From Metaphire vulgaris (lineage: Eukaryota; Annelida; Clitellata; Crassiclitellata; Megascolecidae), in assembly GCA_018105865.1 (NCBI GenBank), contig CM030867.1, positions 5,194,369 through 5,258,368 of the forward strand: a DNA stretch of 64,000 nucleotides, in the 5' to 3' direction. The translations under genes and the position numbers were made by a program. The notes under the pieces were generated by a model. The model had not been told where the DNA came from and searched no databases. It was given only the letters and a program-made list of their open reading frames with translations. This document shows positions 42,396 through 53,055 of this stretch, one piece after another (within the stretch, counting starts at the first letter, position 1; every line of letters starts with the position of its first letter).

Positions 42396-42682
42396 CAGTG
42401 GCGTCGGAACGATTTTCCGTCAAGGGCTGCAGATTTTCTCGAGCTCAAAGTTTTCTCTTTTTCTCTTTCAAATCCTTGACAAGCAAAAAAAGGTCTCCGA
42501 CACCAAAAGTACCTAGACAAGCAAAAAAGGCTTTCAACGCCAAAAATGCCTTGACAAGCAAAAAAGGTCATCTGCACAATTGTTAAGGGTGCAAGGGGTG
42601 CACACCATCTTCTTTCCAGGGGGAGCACTGCACCCCCTACATTTTTCCAGGGGGTGTAGCTGCACCACCACTGCGTCAAGGC
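42396..42682. mobile_element. hAT-like MITE with TGACAAGCAAAAAAGG triplet
   Basis: Starts CAGTGGCGTCGGAACG near the phrase CTCGCACTCAGTG, which is repeated on the right side (about 42688-42700). It ends near GCTGCACCACCACTG. Inside, copies of the motif begin at 42477, 42515 and 42552. It interrupts L2 coding text between SPRTQ and VCTND. The exact duplication length is uncertain. Confidence 0.7.
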
Positions 42683-43681
42683 CTGCTCGCACTCAGTGTG
42701 TCTGCACAAATGATACTTTTTCATCACCAGCCTATTTGAATTGTGGGGTCCACCAGGGACTTGGTCTTGGTCCTCTCTTGTTCACTTTATACATGACTTC
42801 TCTTGTTTCATTACTGACCATCACCTAGAGTACCATCTATATGCAGATGATACTCAGATTCTTATTTCATTTGACAAGTCTTCATCAGAATGTTCATTGG
42901 AAACTATCTTTCATGCATTCTCTCATATTCAGTCCTTGATGGATTCAAATAAGTTGCTTTTAAACCCGGCTAAAACTGAATTTTTACTTTTAGGCACAAA
43001 GCCCCAGCTCAAGAAATTTGACTCTATCAACTCTATTAAACTTGAGGATTCGACTATTCTTGCAAGCACTTCTGCACAGGATCTAGAAGTAATTTTTGAT
43101 TCCACACTTTCGTTCACAAATCATATAAATAACATCTGAAAGCAGTTCACTACCACCTACATGATTTGTATAATATTAGAAAATTTCTTTTAAAAATCTG
43201 CACTAATGCTCTTGGCAAATGCCTTAGTGTCAAGCCATCTTGATTACTGCAACTCCCTTCTCTTTGGCATTTCTAAATCCAACGTGGTTAAGCTCCAATG
43301 AGGTCAAAATTCACTGGCTTGGGTAGTTTCAAAAACCCAAAACGTGAGCACATAATCCCAGTTTGTAAGGGTCTTCACTGACTTACAATTAAAGACAGGA
43401 TAAATTTTAAAATAACCTCCAGTAACACTCTCAGACGGTTGACACTATGATCATCGTCCTCTCTAGACCTTGTTGTCCCGAGGCCGCTCAAGATCCCTAC
43501 CTTAGAAGATCGTGCCTTCTCATGAGGCAGACCACTTCTATGGAATACTATTCCATCGGAAATCAGAAGGATCAAAGACCAGCCCATTTTTAAAAACAGA
43601 CTGAAAAACACCTATTTCAGGAGTCATACCTTTTGTAAAGCACCTTTGTTTTGGCTCCGCTATGCTTACGGTGCTATATAA

Positions 43682-43725
43682 ATAGTTCATTATACATACA
43701 TAAATACATACATACATACATACAA
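43682..43725. repeat. (ATAC)n microsatellite LINE tail
   Basis: CATACATACATACATACA tail of the L2/CR1-like LINE. Confidence 0.9.
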
Positions 43726-43879
43726 CCAGCTCTCTCCATGAAGTCCTCTCGAGCTTTCCTGTAGGCATCTGGAATAGTTGTTTCGGTCCAATCTGTGATT
43801 TTTTCAACCATTGTTCATTGTTCTCTCCCTCTGTTACCTTCTACCATCCCTAGCATGATGGACATATAGCCTCTGCTGA

Positions 43880-44243
43880 AAAATGTAGTCCGATTTGGAA
43901 ACTTTTTGATCTATTTTGTTCGATTGACAGTCTTTAGTGCTCACCCAGTAAGGTAACCATTCAAAAATTTTAGGTGGTGATCTTTGAAAAAATGTATGTG
44001 AGAGGTGCTATTTTAGGCCATTGAGTGGACCCTGCCCCCACACTTCTGAGAACGGATGGTTAGAAAGAGCAATAAAAAAGCCAAACAATGGTGTATACCT
44101 GATCTTCTTAGTTTTCATATAGCCTGAGATTTGGCAAATTTTGAAAATTACATTAATCAGTTTTTAAGAACGTTTTTTCCAAAATATATGGCCGGCATGG
44201 TAACGGTGTCTAATATTTTAATGGACTGTGGTAAAGGGGTTAA
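43880..44243 (-). mobile_element. piggyBac-type MITE, copy 3, truncated
   Basis: In reverse it starts at TTAACCCCTTTACCACAG (44243-44240 holds TTAA) and carries GTATACACCATTGTTTGGCT and GGGTCCACTCAATGG-like blocks of the family, but only one unit and no second end. 43735-43879 before it shows a minus-strand WTETTIPDAYRKAREDFMER frame, probably a LINE scrap. Confidence 0.75.
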
Positions 44244-44304
44244 AGAAATTTCTAAACGAGAATGCTTTCTTAATCCATTTTATGTGAAATTAATGATGGT
44301 TTAC

Positions 44305-44410
44305 CTTCCATAATCACAGACACAACATCTTTCAAAATTGAGATCGTTGTGCATAGCACAAGGAACGAAAAAATGAATGTACATATAGGATCAGCAATTC
44401 GATACTCAGG
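44305..44410 (-). CDS. SLC30A-like: ZnT exon D (TM6, start of C-terminal domain)
   Basis: 106 nt, phase 0 in and phase 1 out. The acceptor is TATGTTTAG and the donor is GTAAACC. It encodes [20 protein letters not shown], covering the I-A-D-P-I-C-T signature and TM6, then [17 protein letters not shown], the linker into the cytosolic ferredoxin-like domain. It is too short to stand out as an open frame and was found by its IADPICT motif. The G|CT split codon with exon E gives MEAVPSGV, as expected for the family. A truncated piggyBac-type MITE ends 61 bp downstream, and a 9.4-kb nest of transposons lies between this exon and exon C. Confidence 0.92.
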
Positions 44411-44889
44411 CTAAACATAACAGACATGCCTTCATTTTAGTAAACATCAAGCAAATAATCAGGGTAAATAATTAATTCTTATTGCAGCAAATAGCATTAA
44501 AAAATTCGTTGAAATCTTTATTCATAAGAATAATAGTATCATTTCCTAATAAAGAGAGCAATTTTACTTTACCAATCATTAAGGGAAGTCAAGAAACTAA
44601 CAGGGGTACCAGACATGGAAAGAAAGCTGATAGAACAGCTGTACTGGAATGAAGAAGCTTGTGTCAGGACTAAATCAGGAGAAACAAAACATTTTAAAAT
44701 CCGAAGAGGAGCAAGACAGGTATGCATACTGTCCACATACTATGTAATCTCTATAGTGAATACCTACATTCAGAAGCCCTGAATGGATTACCTGGAGTTA
44801 AAATAGGAGGATACAATATAACAACATAAGATATGCAGATGACACCACCTTATTAGTTGAAAATGATGAAGACCCTGATGATGAACACA

Positions 44890-45692
44890 CCGTATTTTCG
44901 TGCATATAAGACGCACCCATGTATAAGACGCACCCGCATATAAGACGTGGGTTTTGATGATTTGTGTTTAAAAAATTATGGATAAGATGCACCCATATAT
45001 AAGATGCACCAAAAGAGTCAAATACTGAATATGTTCAGTTACCTGGCTAATTACAATCCTATCTCACCTGAATGTGGCTGACCACAGAGAGCAAGAGATA
45101 GGAGAGAGAAAGAGGGGAGGGTAGAAGAGATTGCCTTGAATTGGAAGGGGTTCCGTCAACTGTCATGTTAAAATAGACCTACATCAATAATTTAATCATC
45201 CAACACTAAATCTTTATTCAGTAATCTGACCAATTACAATCATCTTTCATTTCCATATTGCTTCCGGCTGAACAGACAGACAGACAGACAGAGACAGAGA
45301 TAACCTTGAATTGGAAGGGCTTCCCTCCACTATCGTTGACCGTCATATAATGTCTACACATAAGTTGACTATCTATTGTGGAATCTATTAAGAATTCTGA
45401 TTAATCACAATCTTCATTCACTTAAGTGTCACTGCCAGCAGAGAGTGAGAGTGAGAGAGACAGACAGAGAGATACTGACAGACACAGAGATTGCCTTGAA
45501 TTGGAAGGATTTCCCTCCACCAATTCTACTTGCATCTACTGCAGTCATGGATTTATTTATTGATGATGACTTAGATGGCAGTTATTCGTGTTCCAAAAAA
45601 TTTAGATAGGACACACCCGAATATAAGACACACCAAGAGGCTAATTGTGTAAAAATTCGTATAAGCCACGTCTTATATGCGCGAAAATACAG
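44890..45692. mobile_element. MITE (CCGTATTTTCGTGCATATAA ends) with tandem 170-bp units
   Basis: Ends CCGTATTTTCGTGCATATAA and TTATATGCGCGAAAATACAG, TA on the right and CA on the left. Inside, a unit with a CAGAGAGA-rich part and CCTTGAATTGGAAGG occurs three times (45131, 45300, 45490), each preceded by a CTxACxAATxACAATC phrase. Confidence 0.75.
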
Positions 45693-46727
45693 TAGTTAAG
45701 ATGGGAACAGAATACGGAATGGAACCAAACTTGAAAAGGACACAGGTCAAGGTAGTCAGTAAGTGAACTCAAAAGAAGTGCAGCATAATCATCGACAATG
45801 TACAGATTCAGCAGGTGGAAGATTATAAGTATCTTGGGAGTTACTTCACAGACGACGGTCAAAATGAGAATGAGATCAGAATGAGAATAGGTATGGCCAA
45901 GGAAGCCTTTTGGAAGAAGAAAGAGCTCATGAGAAAAAATCTCAATATCAAGTGCAAGAAGAGACTCATCCAATGCTACATCTTTCAAGCTGACCTATGG
46001 ATGTGAAACCCGGACAATGAACAGGAAGATTATGTAAAACATCACAGCCTTTTAATTATGGTGTTACAGAAGGATCTTGAAAATCAGCTGGATTAACAAG
46101 GTAACAAATGACAAAGTCCTAGAAAGAAGCAAAATAATGGCAACATGAAAACGAGAAATAATAAGTAGAAAAATGTCCTACAGTGGTCACATCATGAGAG
46201 ATTTGGAGACCTACCACTGATAATACCGTATTTGCATGATTATTACCCGTGGGTAATACAAGAAATTACAAACTGCAGCCCCCCTTGTGGGGTATATTCG
46301 TATGCAGGTTATACTGGAAACTTTAAACCTCATCAAAGCTGTCGGCACCCCGTCGGCATTCTCAGCGCCCCATCAGCGCCCCGTCAATGCTCTCGCTGTC
46401 AGCGCCCTGTCAACAACCTGGGCGCCAGTGTTGTATCAGTTATTGATTATTTTTCAGTTACAGTTTATGTTATTGAAATTATTTTCCAGTAATAGTTACA
46501 GTTAAAGTTATTGTCAATTTTCAGTTACAGTTTCAGTTACAGTTAATTATTTTCCAGTTATTTTCAGTTAATCACCACCAAACACATTAATGAAATTTTG
46601 ATGCTTTTTCTTAATACTCTATTCTTTCTAATTGATTGAAAAATCTACTTATAAGTTATATGTGCATATATCACATGCATGTCCAATTGTCCATCAAAAC
46701 ATCAGTGATGTTAACAAGGTTGACCCC

Positions 46728-46880
46728 AAGGACGAGGACAAGGACGAGGACCGAACCCCCCAACGACGAGGATAAGGACGAGGACTGACCCCCAATGACA
46801 AGGAAAAGGACAAAGACCTACTTCCCAAGCAAAAGGACCAAAAGGACTGACCTATAAGGACAAGGATCATGGACCGACCT
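46728..46880. repeat. (AAGGACGAGGAC)n low-complexity repeat
   Basis: Imperfect AAGGACGAGGACAAGGACGA units with CCGACCCCC spacers, inside the hAT-type element. Confidence 0.85.
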
Positions 46881-47172
46881 CTGTAAAACAGAAAAAGGCA
46901 GAAAGGGAAAAACCAAAAACAATTTCAATTTGAATCACAAATTTAAAAAGCAAAAAAGAGAATGCTGTAAAACAAAATCAACTGTAGAATTTCGCTATAT
47001 CGAAGCTCAAGGGACTGTGATAAAAACTTAGATCAGCGTTGTCCAACCTTCATGCTCTTGCAGGCCGCACAAAAATGTTTACACCCTTGGCGGGCCAAGC
47101 AAGTTGTAGCACTTAATATTGCATAATTATTATATATGTATGGCATGCCATATAAAACTGTTATAAAATAAG

Positions 47173-47345
47173 CAGAGGCGTCATTTAGGGGTGGGGCAGG
47201 GAAGGTGCCGTGGCCCCAAGGAAATTAAGAAATAATGTATTAAATAAATAAATGTGAAATATGCAAAAAATTGGCCAAAAATTGTTAGAAATTTGCCAAA
47301 AATGTCTTGCCCCGCCCCTAAGAAAAGTGTGAAATTACGCCACTG
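47173..47345. mobile_element. Small hAT MITE (CAGAGGCGTCATTTAGGGG)
   Basis: Ends CAGAGGCGTCATTTAGGGG and GAAATTACGCCACTG. Flanks AAAATAAG and AAAATGAG agree at 7 of 8 bases. GGGGCGGGGCAAG-type blocks lie inside each end. It is 173 bp. Confidence 0.8.
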
Positions 47346-47894
47346 AAAATGAGACTATATACGACTAGTGTAAGACTAGGCCTAAGTGTTAACCACTAAA
47401 TAAAAAACACTTCGGTGGTAACTGCTATAAACAGCTATATTGCTATAATATTATCATTCTAACATAGTATTCCAGTTAAAATTAAGTAGCAAGTAAGTAT
47501 TAGTATTCTAACGGCTTAGAGTCTAAGTTAGATTTAGTTAGACTAGTGACAGTCATTCGATTGATTCTGTTAAATTTCAACCTAGATAATGATCCATTCT
47601 ATTCTATTGAGTGAAAACTTTCTAATCTAGTGCGAGCACTGCGGATAAGGTTTTTCTCTAGCAATTCCAGCAATGTCGATATCAATGATTGTGGCGCCAA
47701 GTCGTATTCAAGAAACGAGAGTGTTTTTACATTAGCAAACTGCTGAAAACGGCGTCAAATTTTAACTGACCGAGAACGAGACTTGCAGCGAGATGACAAA
47801 TGTAAGCAAGTTAGTAATAAGTAGCAAATAAGTAAGTTTAATTACCGCCGTCACCTGTGGTGTGGATAAGTAAGCAATTTGGTAACTTTCTAGT

Positions 47895-50540
47895 CAATCA
47901 ATCAATAAACTTCTATGGCGCCACTACCAGGGCATCAGCCGATGGCGCACCAAATCCAAATAGAATTAGAGCCAGGTCAATCCGGAAGATCAGTCAGAAC
48001 AGCGGGGGAGCAATCTAAGGGGGATAAGCCAAGTCAAACAGGTAAGTTTTAAGACCAGATCTAAAAGATGATAAATTTTTAGTTTTACGAAGTGATATTG
48101 GTATTGAATTCCAAAGCTTAGGGCCACACACTGAGAAACAACTAATGCCAATGACAGTGCGAGAATAAGGAACAACAAATGAAAGTCCTGCTGAATACCT
48201 AGTTGATTGAATAGTAGGTCGAGGGATTAGTCGCATCTTAAGGTAATAGGGTTCATTATATGATATGGTTTTAAATACCAAAAGACAAATTTTATAATTA
48301 ATTCGGAATTTGATAGGAAGCCAATGTAGGGACTGTCTAGCTGGAGTTATATGTTCAAATCTTGGAGTTTTGGATATGACTCTAACTAAGGAATTTTGTA
48401 CTCTCTGGAGTTTCTGCATATTTGAATTTGTGATGCCAAAAAGCAAGGAATTGCAATAATCGAGGCGACTAGATACCATTGCATTGGCTAACTGAATAAG
48501 AACAGGCTTAGGGAGGAGATGTCTGATGCGATAGATGTCCCGAATGTGATAATGAGAAATTTTGCACACTGAATTTATGTGACTAGTAAAAGAGAGGGAA
48601 GAGTCAAATATCACACCAAGGTTGCGAGCAGAAGTACTTCTAGGGACAACAGTGGAATCTCCTAATACTACGGATTTCAGAGATTCAAATTTAGTCAATT
48701 GAGCTGGAGTACCTAATAGCAAGAACTCAGTTTTTGATGAATTCAAAAGAAGCTTATTTGAATCCATCCACGACTGAATATTAGTAAAGACAGTGGATAG
48801 AGTCTTAAGGGATGAGTTTGAAGAAGATTGATCAAAAGAGATGAGAATTTGAGTATCATCAGCATAAAGATGATACGCCACTTGATGTTCATCAAGAAGT
48901 GAAGCTAAGGGGGTTGTATAGAGAGTAAATAACAGAGGTCCAAGAACCGAGCCTTGAGGGACACCACAAGACAGATCAGTGGGAGTTGAGAGATTCTCAT
49001 TTATTATCACTGATTGAGAGCGGGGATGTAAATATGATTACAGACAATGGGAAGACTTAGACATATTTGGAATGCTAAAGAAATAAAGATCAACACAAAA
49101 ATTCAAATATACAACACTATCATTGTTCCACAAATGCTTTATGGATCAGAAACGTGGATATTAAAAAGAGCAGATGAAAACAGACTATTGGTGGCAGAAA
49201 TGAGTTGTTTGAGAAAGATATTGGGAGTAAGTAAATTACAAAGAATAAGAAATGAAGACATCAGGAAAAGACTGGGAATGAAAGAGACAATAATAGATAA
49301 AATCAGAAGAAGAAGACTTAGATGGTATGGACATGTAAATAGAATGAACAGTAACAGACTCCCATATAAAGCACTCTACACATACAAAGAAGGAAAAAAG
49401 AGGAAGAGGAAGACCAGGAAAAAGTGGATGGATAACATCAAAGAAGACTTGAAAGATATCAAATGACAATAATAGATGGAATGAGATTAACAACGGAAAA
49501 AGATAAATGGAAAAGTTTTGTGTCTAGCTATTGCCGCTAATGAGCTGGCAGAAAGCAACTATGATGATGATGATGATGTAAATATGAAGAAAACCAATGT
49601 AAAGCAATGTCAGAGATTCCAAACCAAATTTCAAGACGATGAAGAAGAATAGAATGATCAACAGTATCAAAGGCGGCAGATAGGTCAAGAAGTAAAAGAG
49701 CAGTAACTTTTCCAGCATCAATAGCCCGAACAATAAGATCATGGACTGCCAACAGAGCCGTTTCGGTAGAGTGGTATTTTTGGTAAGCAGACTGGAAAGG
49801 GAGGTAATGTGGACTAGAACACAAATGAGCATGCATTTGCTTAGCAACAATCCTTTCAAGAATTTTCGATAAGAAATTAAGATTAGATATAGGTCTATAG
49901 TTAGACAAGTCATCAGGAGAGAGAGATGGCTTTTTAAGTAGTGGGTGAACAACTGCATGAGCGAATGCAGAGGGGAAACACCCTTCAAGCAATGAAAGAT
50001 TTATGAAGTTTGTTATTATTGGACCTAAAACATCAAAACAATCTCTGAGGATTTGAGTTGGTAGGATATCAAGGGTACACTGACTAATTGGTGATGTAAA
50101 GATTATCTGGCGAACTTCATTAAGTGTGGTAGGTTTAAAGGAATTAAGAGGAGTTGGTGGGGATTTTGGAAAAGAGAAACCAGTTGAAGAAATGATCTGA
50201 AATTTTAGGCGAATGGTAGATATTTTATTGGAGAAAAATTGGCAGAAGACATCTGGGAGTGATGATAAAGAGAAGGAACCAGGTGTGACACTTGACTTTT
50301 CCCTATGAAGAATGCTATTTAGAGATTTCCAGAGTAGACGAGGATTTGAGGAATTTTGCGTGACAAGATTAGTTAAATAGCTGGATTTAGTTAAAGAAAT
50401 TAATTTACGGACAATTTTGCATTGGTCCCTAAATTTCTGCCTGTCACTCGGTAGGAGAGAAGACTTCCATCGTCGTTCCAATTGGCTGCGACATCGCCTA
50501 GCTTCAGCAATGTCAGAATTGAACCAAGTCCTAGTATAGT
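47895..50540 (-). mobile_element. L2-like LINE, best preserved copy, split by another LINE
   Basis: 5'-truncated ORF2. 50530-49590 encodes TRTWFNSDIAEARRCRSQLE, PDVFCQFFSNKISTIRLKFQ, EGCFPSAFAHAVVHPLLKKP, NYRPISNLNFLSKILERIVA, YHSTETALLAVHDLIVRAID and LLLDLSAAFDTVDHSILLHR. After the insertion, 49037-48015 gives [40 protein letters not shown] (YADD intact), [40 protein letters not shown] and [20 protein letters not shown]. The two halves are open for 314 and 331 codons. The endonuclease is absent. The 3' end is ATAAACTTCTATGGCGCCAC in reverse, then TTGATTGATTGA. Confidence 0.9.
49038..49576 (+). mobile_element. 5'-truncated RTE-like LINE inserted in L2, with TSD
   Basis: A 12-bp duplication ATGTAAATATGA (49026-49037 and 49577-49588) flanks it. 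It encodes MGRLRHIWNAKEIKINTKIQ, IYNTIIVPQMLYGSETWILK, AEMSCLRKILGVSKLQRIRN, RRRRLRWYGHVNRMNSNRLP and KKWMDNIKEDLKDIK, then stops, with an ATGATGATGATG tail. The reading frame is open for 139 codons, so it is among the youngest insertions here. Confidence 0.92.
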
Positions 50541-50754
50541 CCTATAAAATAACGGTAATAACTGGTCCTACAGCAAAAATTGTTATTTTCCCAAACTCGG
50601 TGGCGGGCCGGATGAAACTGGTCCGCGGGCCAGATCCAGCCCGCGGGCCGCCAGCTGGACAACCCTGACTTAGATATATCTGAGTTTCATGGTATCAAAT
50701 TCCAGGTCATATAAAGCCAAAATTTCATTTTGTGCAAATGTAAATTTCCTGCTA

Positions 50755-51062
50755 TTCAACATCATCATCAGTGTTTCTGTCTTTTGACAGGTCCAAGTAT
50801 CCAGTTTTCCCACTCGGATCGATTGCTTGCTTCTTCTTTGAGTTCCTGATATCCTTTATTCATCATCCACTCCAACATCATCTTTCTTGGTCTACCTTTC
50901 ACTCTCTTTCCCTCCATTTTTCCTTCGATTATTGTTCTTAGTAGAGAGTCATGCCGGAGGACATGTCCCATCCAATTTCTCTGCCTTTTCCAGATTGTAT
51001 CTATCAGACTTCTGTCTTCCTCTATCTCCTTCATGACTTCCTCATTTGTCTTATGCCGCTAT
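50755..51062 (-). mobile_element. RTE-like LINE C-terminal fragment
   Basis: Minus strand MKEIEEDRSLIDTIWKRQRN, WMGHVLRHDSLLRTIIEGKM, KGRPRKMMLEWMMNKGYQEL. The short tail CTGATGATGATGTTG is at its left end. 51063-51735 next to it shows no feature. Confidence 0.82.
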
Positions 51063-51879
51063 TATACCCTCTAAAATATCGATTTTATGTCAAAATATTA
51101 AGAACTACATTAACAACTGTTAAAAAGTAATAAGGTCTATCACTGTATAAAGAAATCAAATGAAAAAGTATAACCAAACCTGTAAATTTAGAAAATCACT
51201 TTCTTTAAAATCCCAATGTTTTTGTTTATCGGTGGCAGTTAACAAGATCAAGCTGACCACTGATTGACCTTGTGGACAAAGTAGACTACAGTAATTAAAG
51301 TTTCCAAGTCACTGAGAGCGGAGGTCTTGAGGGGAGTGGAGCAAAACTCCTTCGCCGGCTTGGTCTATTTGACGAGCTGTGTATTCAGCCATAATACACT
51401 TAGAAAAAGTGCAGGACACAACCCCAATGTTTTCCCCTCCCTACCCGACCCTAACCTCTCAAATCGAGGAGGGAGCTCGACCCTTGCGGCCTGATAGATG
51501 TAGGCTATTGTTGGCCCCGACTGCAAAGTTTAGAGCGGAGGAGACAATAACCGGTTATACAAAGATTTCCCGAGACGGCAACCAAAGTCAGATATATTTA
51601 CATTAACATAATTACCAGTGCAATTGAAAATGGCATGCAGATTATTTGATTCATAAACATGACATAAATAATTTCGGAAGATAGAGAGTTTCAATGTGTT
51701 CAATCGAAGATCTTTTTGTGTGGTGTTTGACTTCTTAAGTTTGTCATTTTTCAGTTATTTTAACTATTTCAGTTATTTATTTTTCAGTTACAGTTACAGT
51801 TATTGGGATTTTTTCAGTTTATAGTTACAGTTACAGTTAACTGATTTGTTATTTTTCAGTTAACTGATATTAAAGTTAC

Positions 51880-53055
51880 TTCTTCTTTCTTCTTTAGGTG
51901 CCTTGTTTTACAACGTTGGTGACCATGGACTTCCACTCCTCTCTGTCGTATGTCGCTTGTAGCAGTTCTACTTCTGATATTTTGTCTTTCACGTCGCATA
52001 GCAGGTTTTCGATGAACATCAATCTTTGTCTCCCTCTTGCTCTTTTCCCCATCACTTTACCTGTTGTGACTAAGTTTTCCAGGCCTTTTTTTCTCATTAT
52101 GTGTCCGAAGAATTCTAGTTGTCTTTTCTTTATAGTCTTTAACAATTTCCTTCTTGAGTTTGCCTTTTCCAAAATTTCCTGGTTTGATGTTTTCTCTATC
52201 AAAGAAACCTTCATCATTCTCCTTAAAAACCACATTTCCACTGCCTCTAATTTTTTCTTCATCTGTTTGGAAATTGACCACGTTTCTGTGCCGTATAGCA
52301 ATACCGACCATACATAAGTTTTCAAGACCCTTATCCTTGTTTCCATTATATTCTCTTATTTGTTAAGATGTGTTTTAATTCCACAAATGCTGATTTTGCC
52401 ATGGCAATCCTTGTTATTATATCCTTTTCACATTTCCCATTGCTGGATATCCAGCTTCCTAAATATTTGAAGTCATTTACTTGCTCTATTAGTTGTCCAT
52501 TTATGTATAGTTGGCATCTTGGTGTATCTTTTTGTTTGGAGATCACCATGCAGTATGTTTTCTTTGTATTTATTTTTAGTCCCTTTCTTTTGCCTTCCTT
52601 AACTACTTCGTCCACTAATTCCTTCTTTTGTGTGTACGCCATTAATGCTGCGTCGTCCGCGAATCTCAGGTTGTTAATGTTCTGCCCTCCAATTATGATT
52701 CCTTCTATGTTTTCTATTTTTTCCATGATTTCTTCTCCATAAGCGTTGAAGAATTCTGGTGATAAACCGCAACCTTGCCTTGCTGTATTTTGATCCAGTT
52801 TCCCTCTTTCCCTTTTATTCTGACTGTTGCTGTCTGTTTCCCATAAATTTCCGAGAATATTTTCATGTCCTTTCCATCTAATCCCGCTTTGTCCAGACAA
52901 TTGAATAGCTCTTTGTGCATGACATTATCAAAAGCTTTTTCGTAGTCTATGAAACAGATATATACATCCTTCTGCATTTCTATGAATCTCTCACCGATTC
53001 TTCTTAGAATATGGCTTTAAGGAAAATTGTGGGTGCAGAAACACAATATACATTC
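51880..53055 (-). mobile_element. RTE-like LINE with 12-bp target duplication
   Basis: TATTAAAGTTAC at 51868-51879 and 53056-53067 flanks it. Minus strand from the right: DVYICFIDYEKAFDNVMHKE, KDMKIFSEIYGKQTATVRIK, (frameshift) QGCGLSPEFFNAYGEEIMEK, NNLRFADDAALMAYTQKKEL (FADD box intact), VNDFKYLGSWISSNGKCEKD, METRIRVLKTYVWSVLLYGT, RQLEFFGHIMRKKGLENLVT to EWKSMVTNVVKQGT, and a GAAGAAGAAA tail. It is 5' truncated with two or three frameshifts. Confidence 0.9.

Larger units (their letters stand above)
41897..43727 (+). mobile_element. L2/CR1-like LINE with (ATAC)n tail
   Basis: Reads LKECFDVLGPVILNFINLSL, LAYPKYHSTETTQLFVHDHI, VTALILLDLSASFDTVDHPS, a MITE interruption (42396-42680), [40 protein letters not shown] (YADD intact), [20 protein letters not shown] and weaker C-terminal text to 43650. 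The 3' end GCTTACGGTGCTATATAAAT is followed by ATACATACATAC. Several frameshifts; related to but distinct from the L2 copies with TTGATTGA tails. Confidence 0.84.
47034..50667. mobile_element. hAT element with exact 8-bp duplication ACTTAGAT
   Basis: ACTTAGAT at 47026-47033 and 50668-50675. Ends CAGCGTTGTCCAACCT and GCTGGACAACCCTG, with subterminal GGCGGGCC/GCGGGCC motifs. Own sequence is about 980 bp (47034-47890 and 50541-50667, less a nested MITE). No transposase. It carries an L2 insertion. Confidence 0.88.

Noticed and set aside
49524..49988. 154-codon hydrophobic minus-strand frame
   Set aside because: Out-of-frame reading of the L2 reverse transcriptase at 49.6-50.0 kb.
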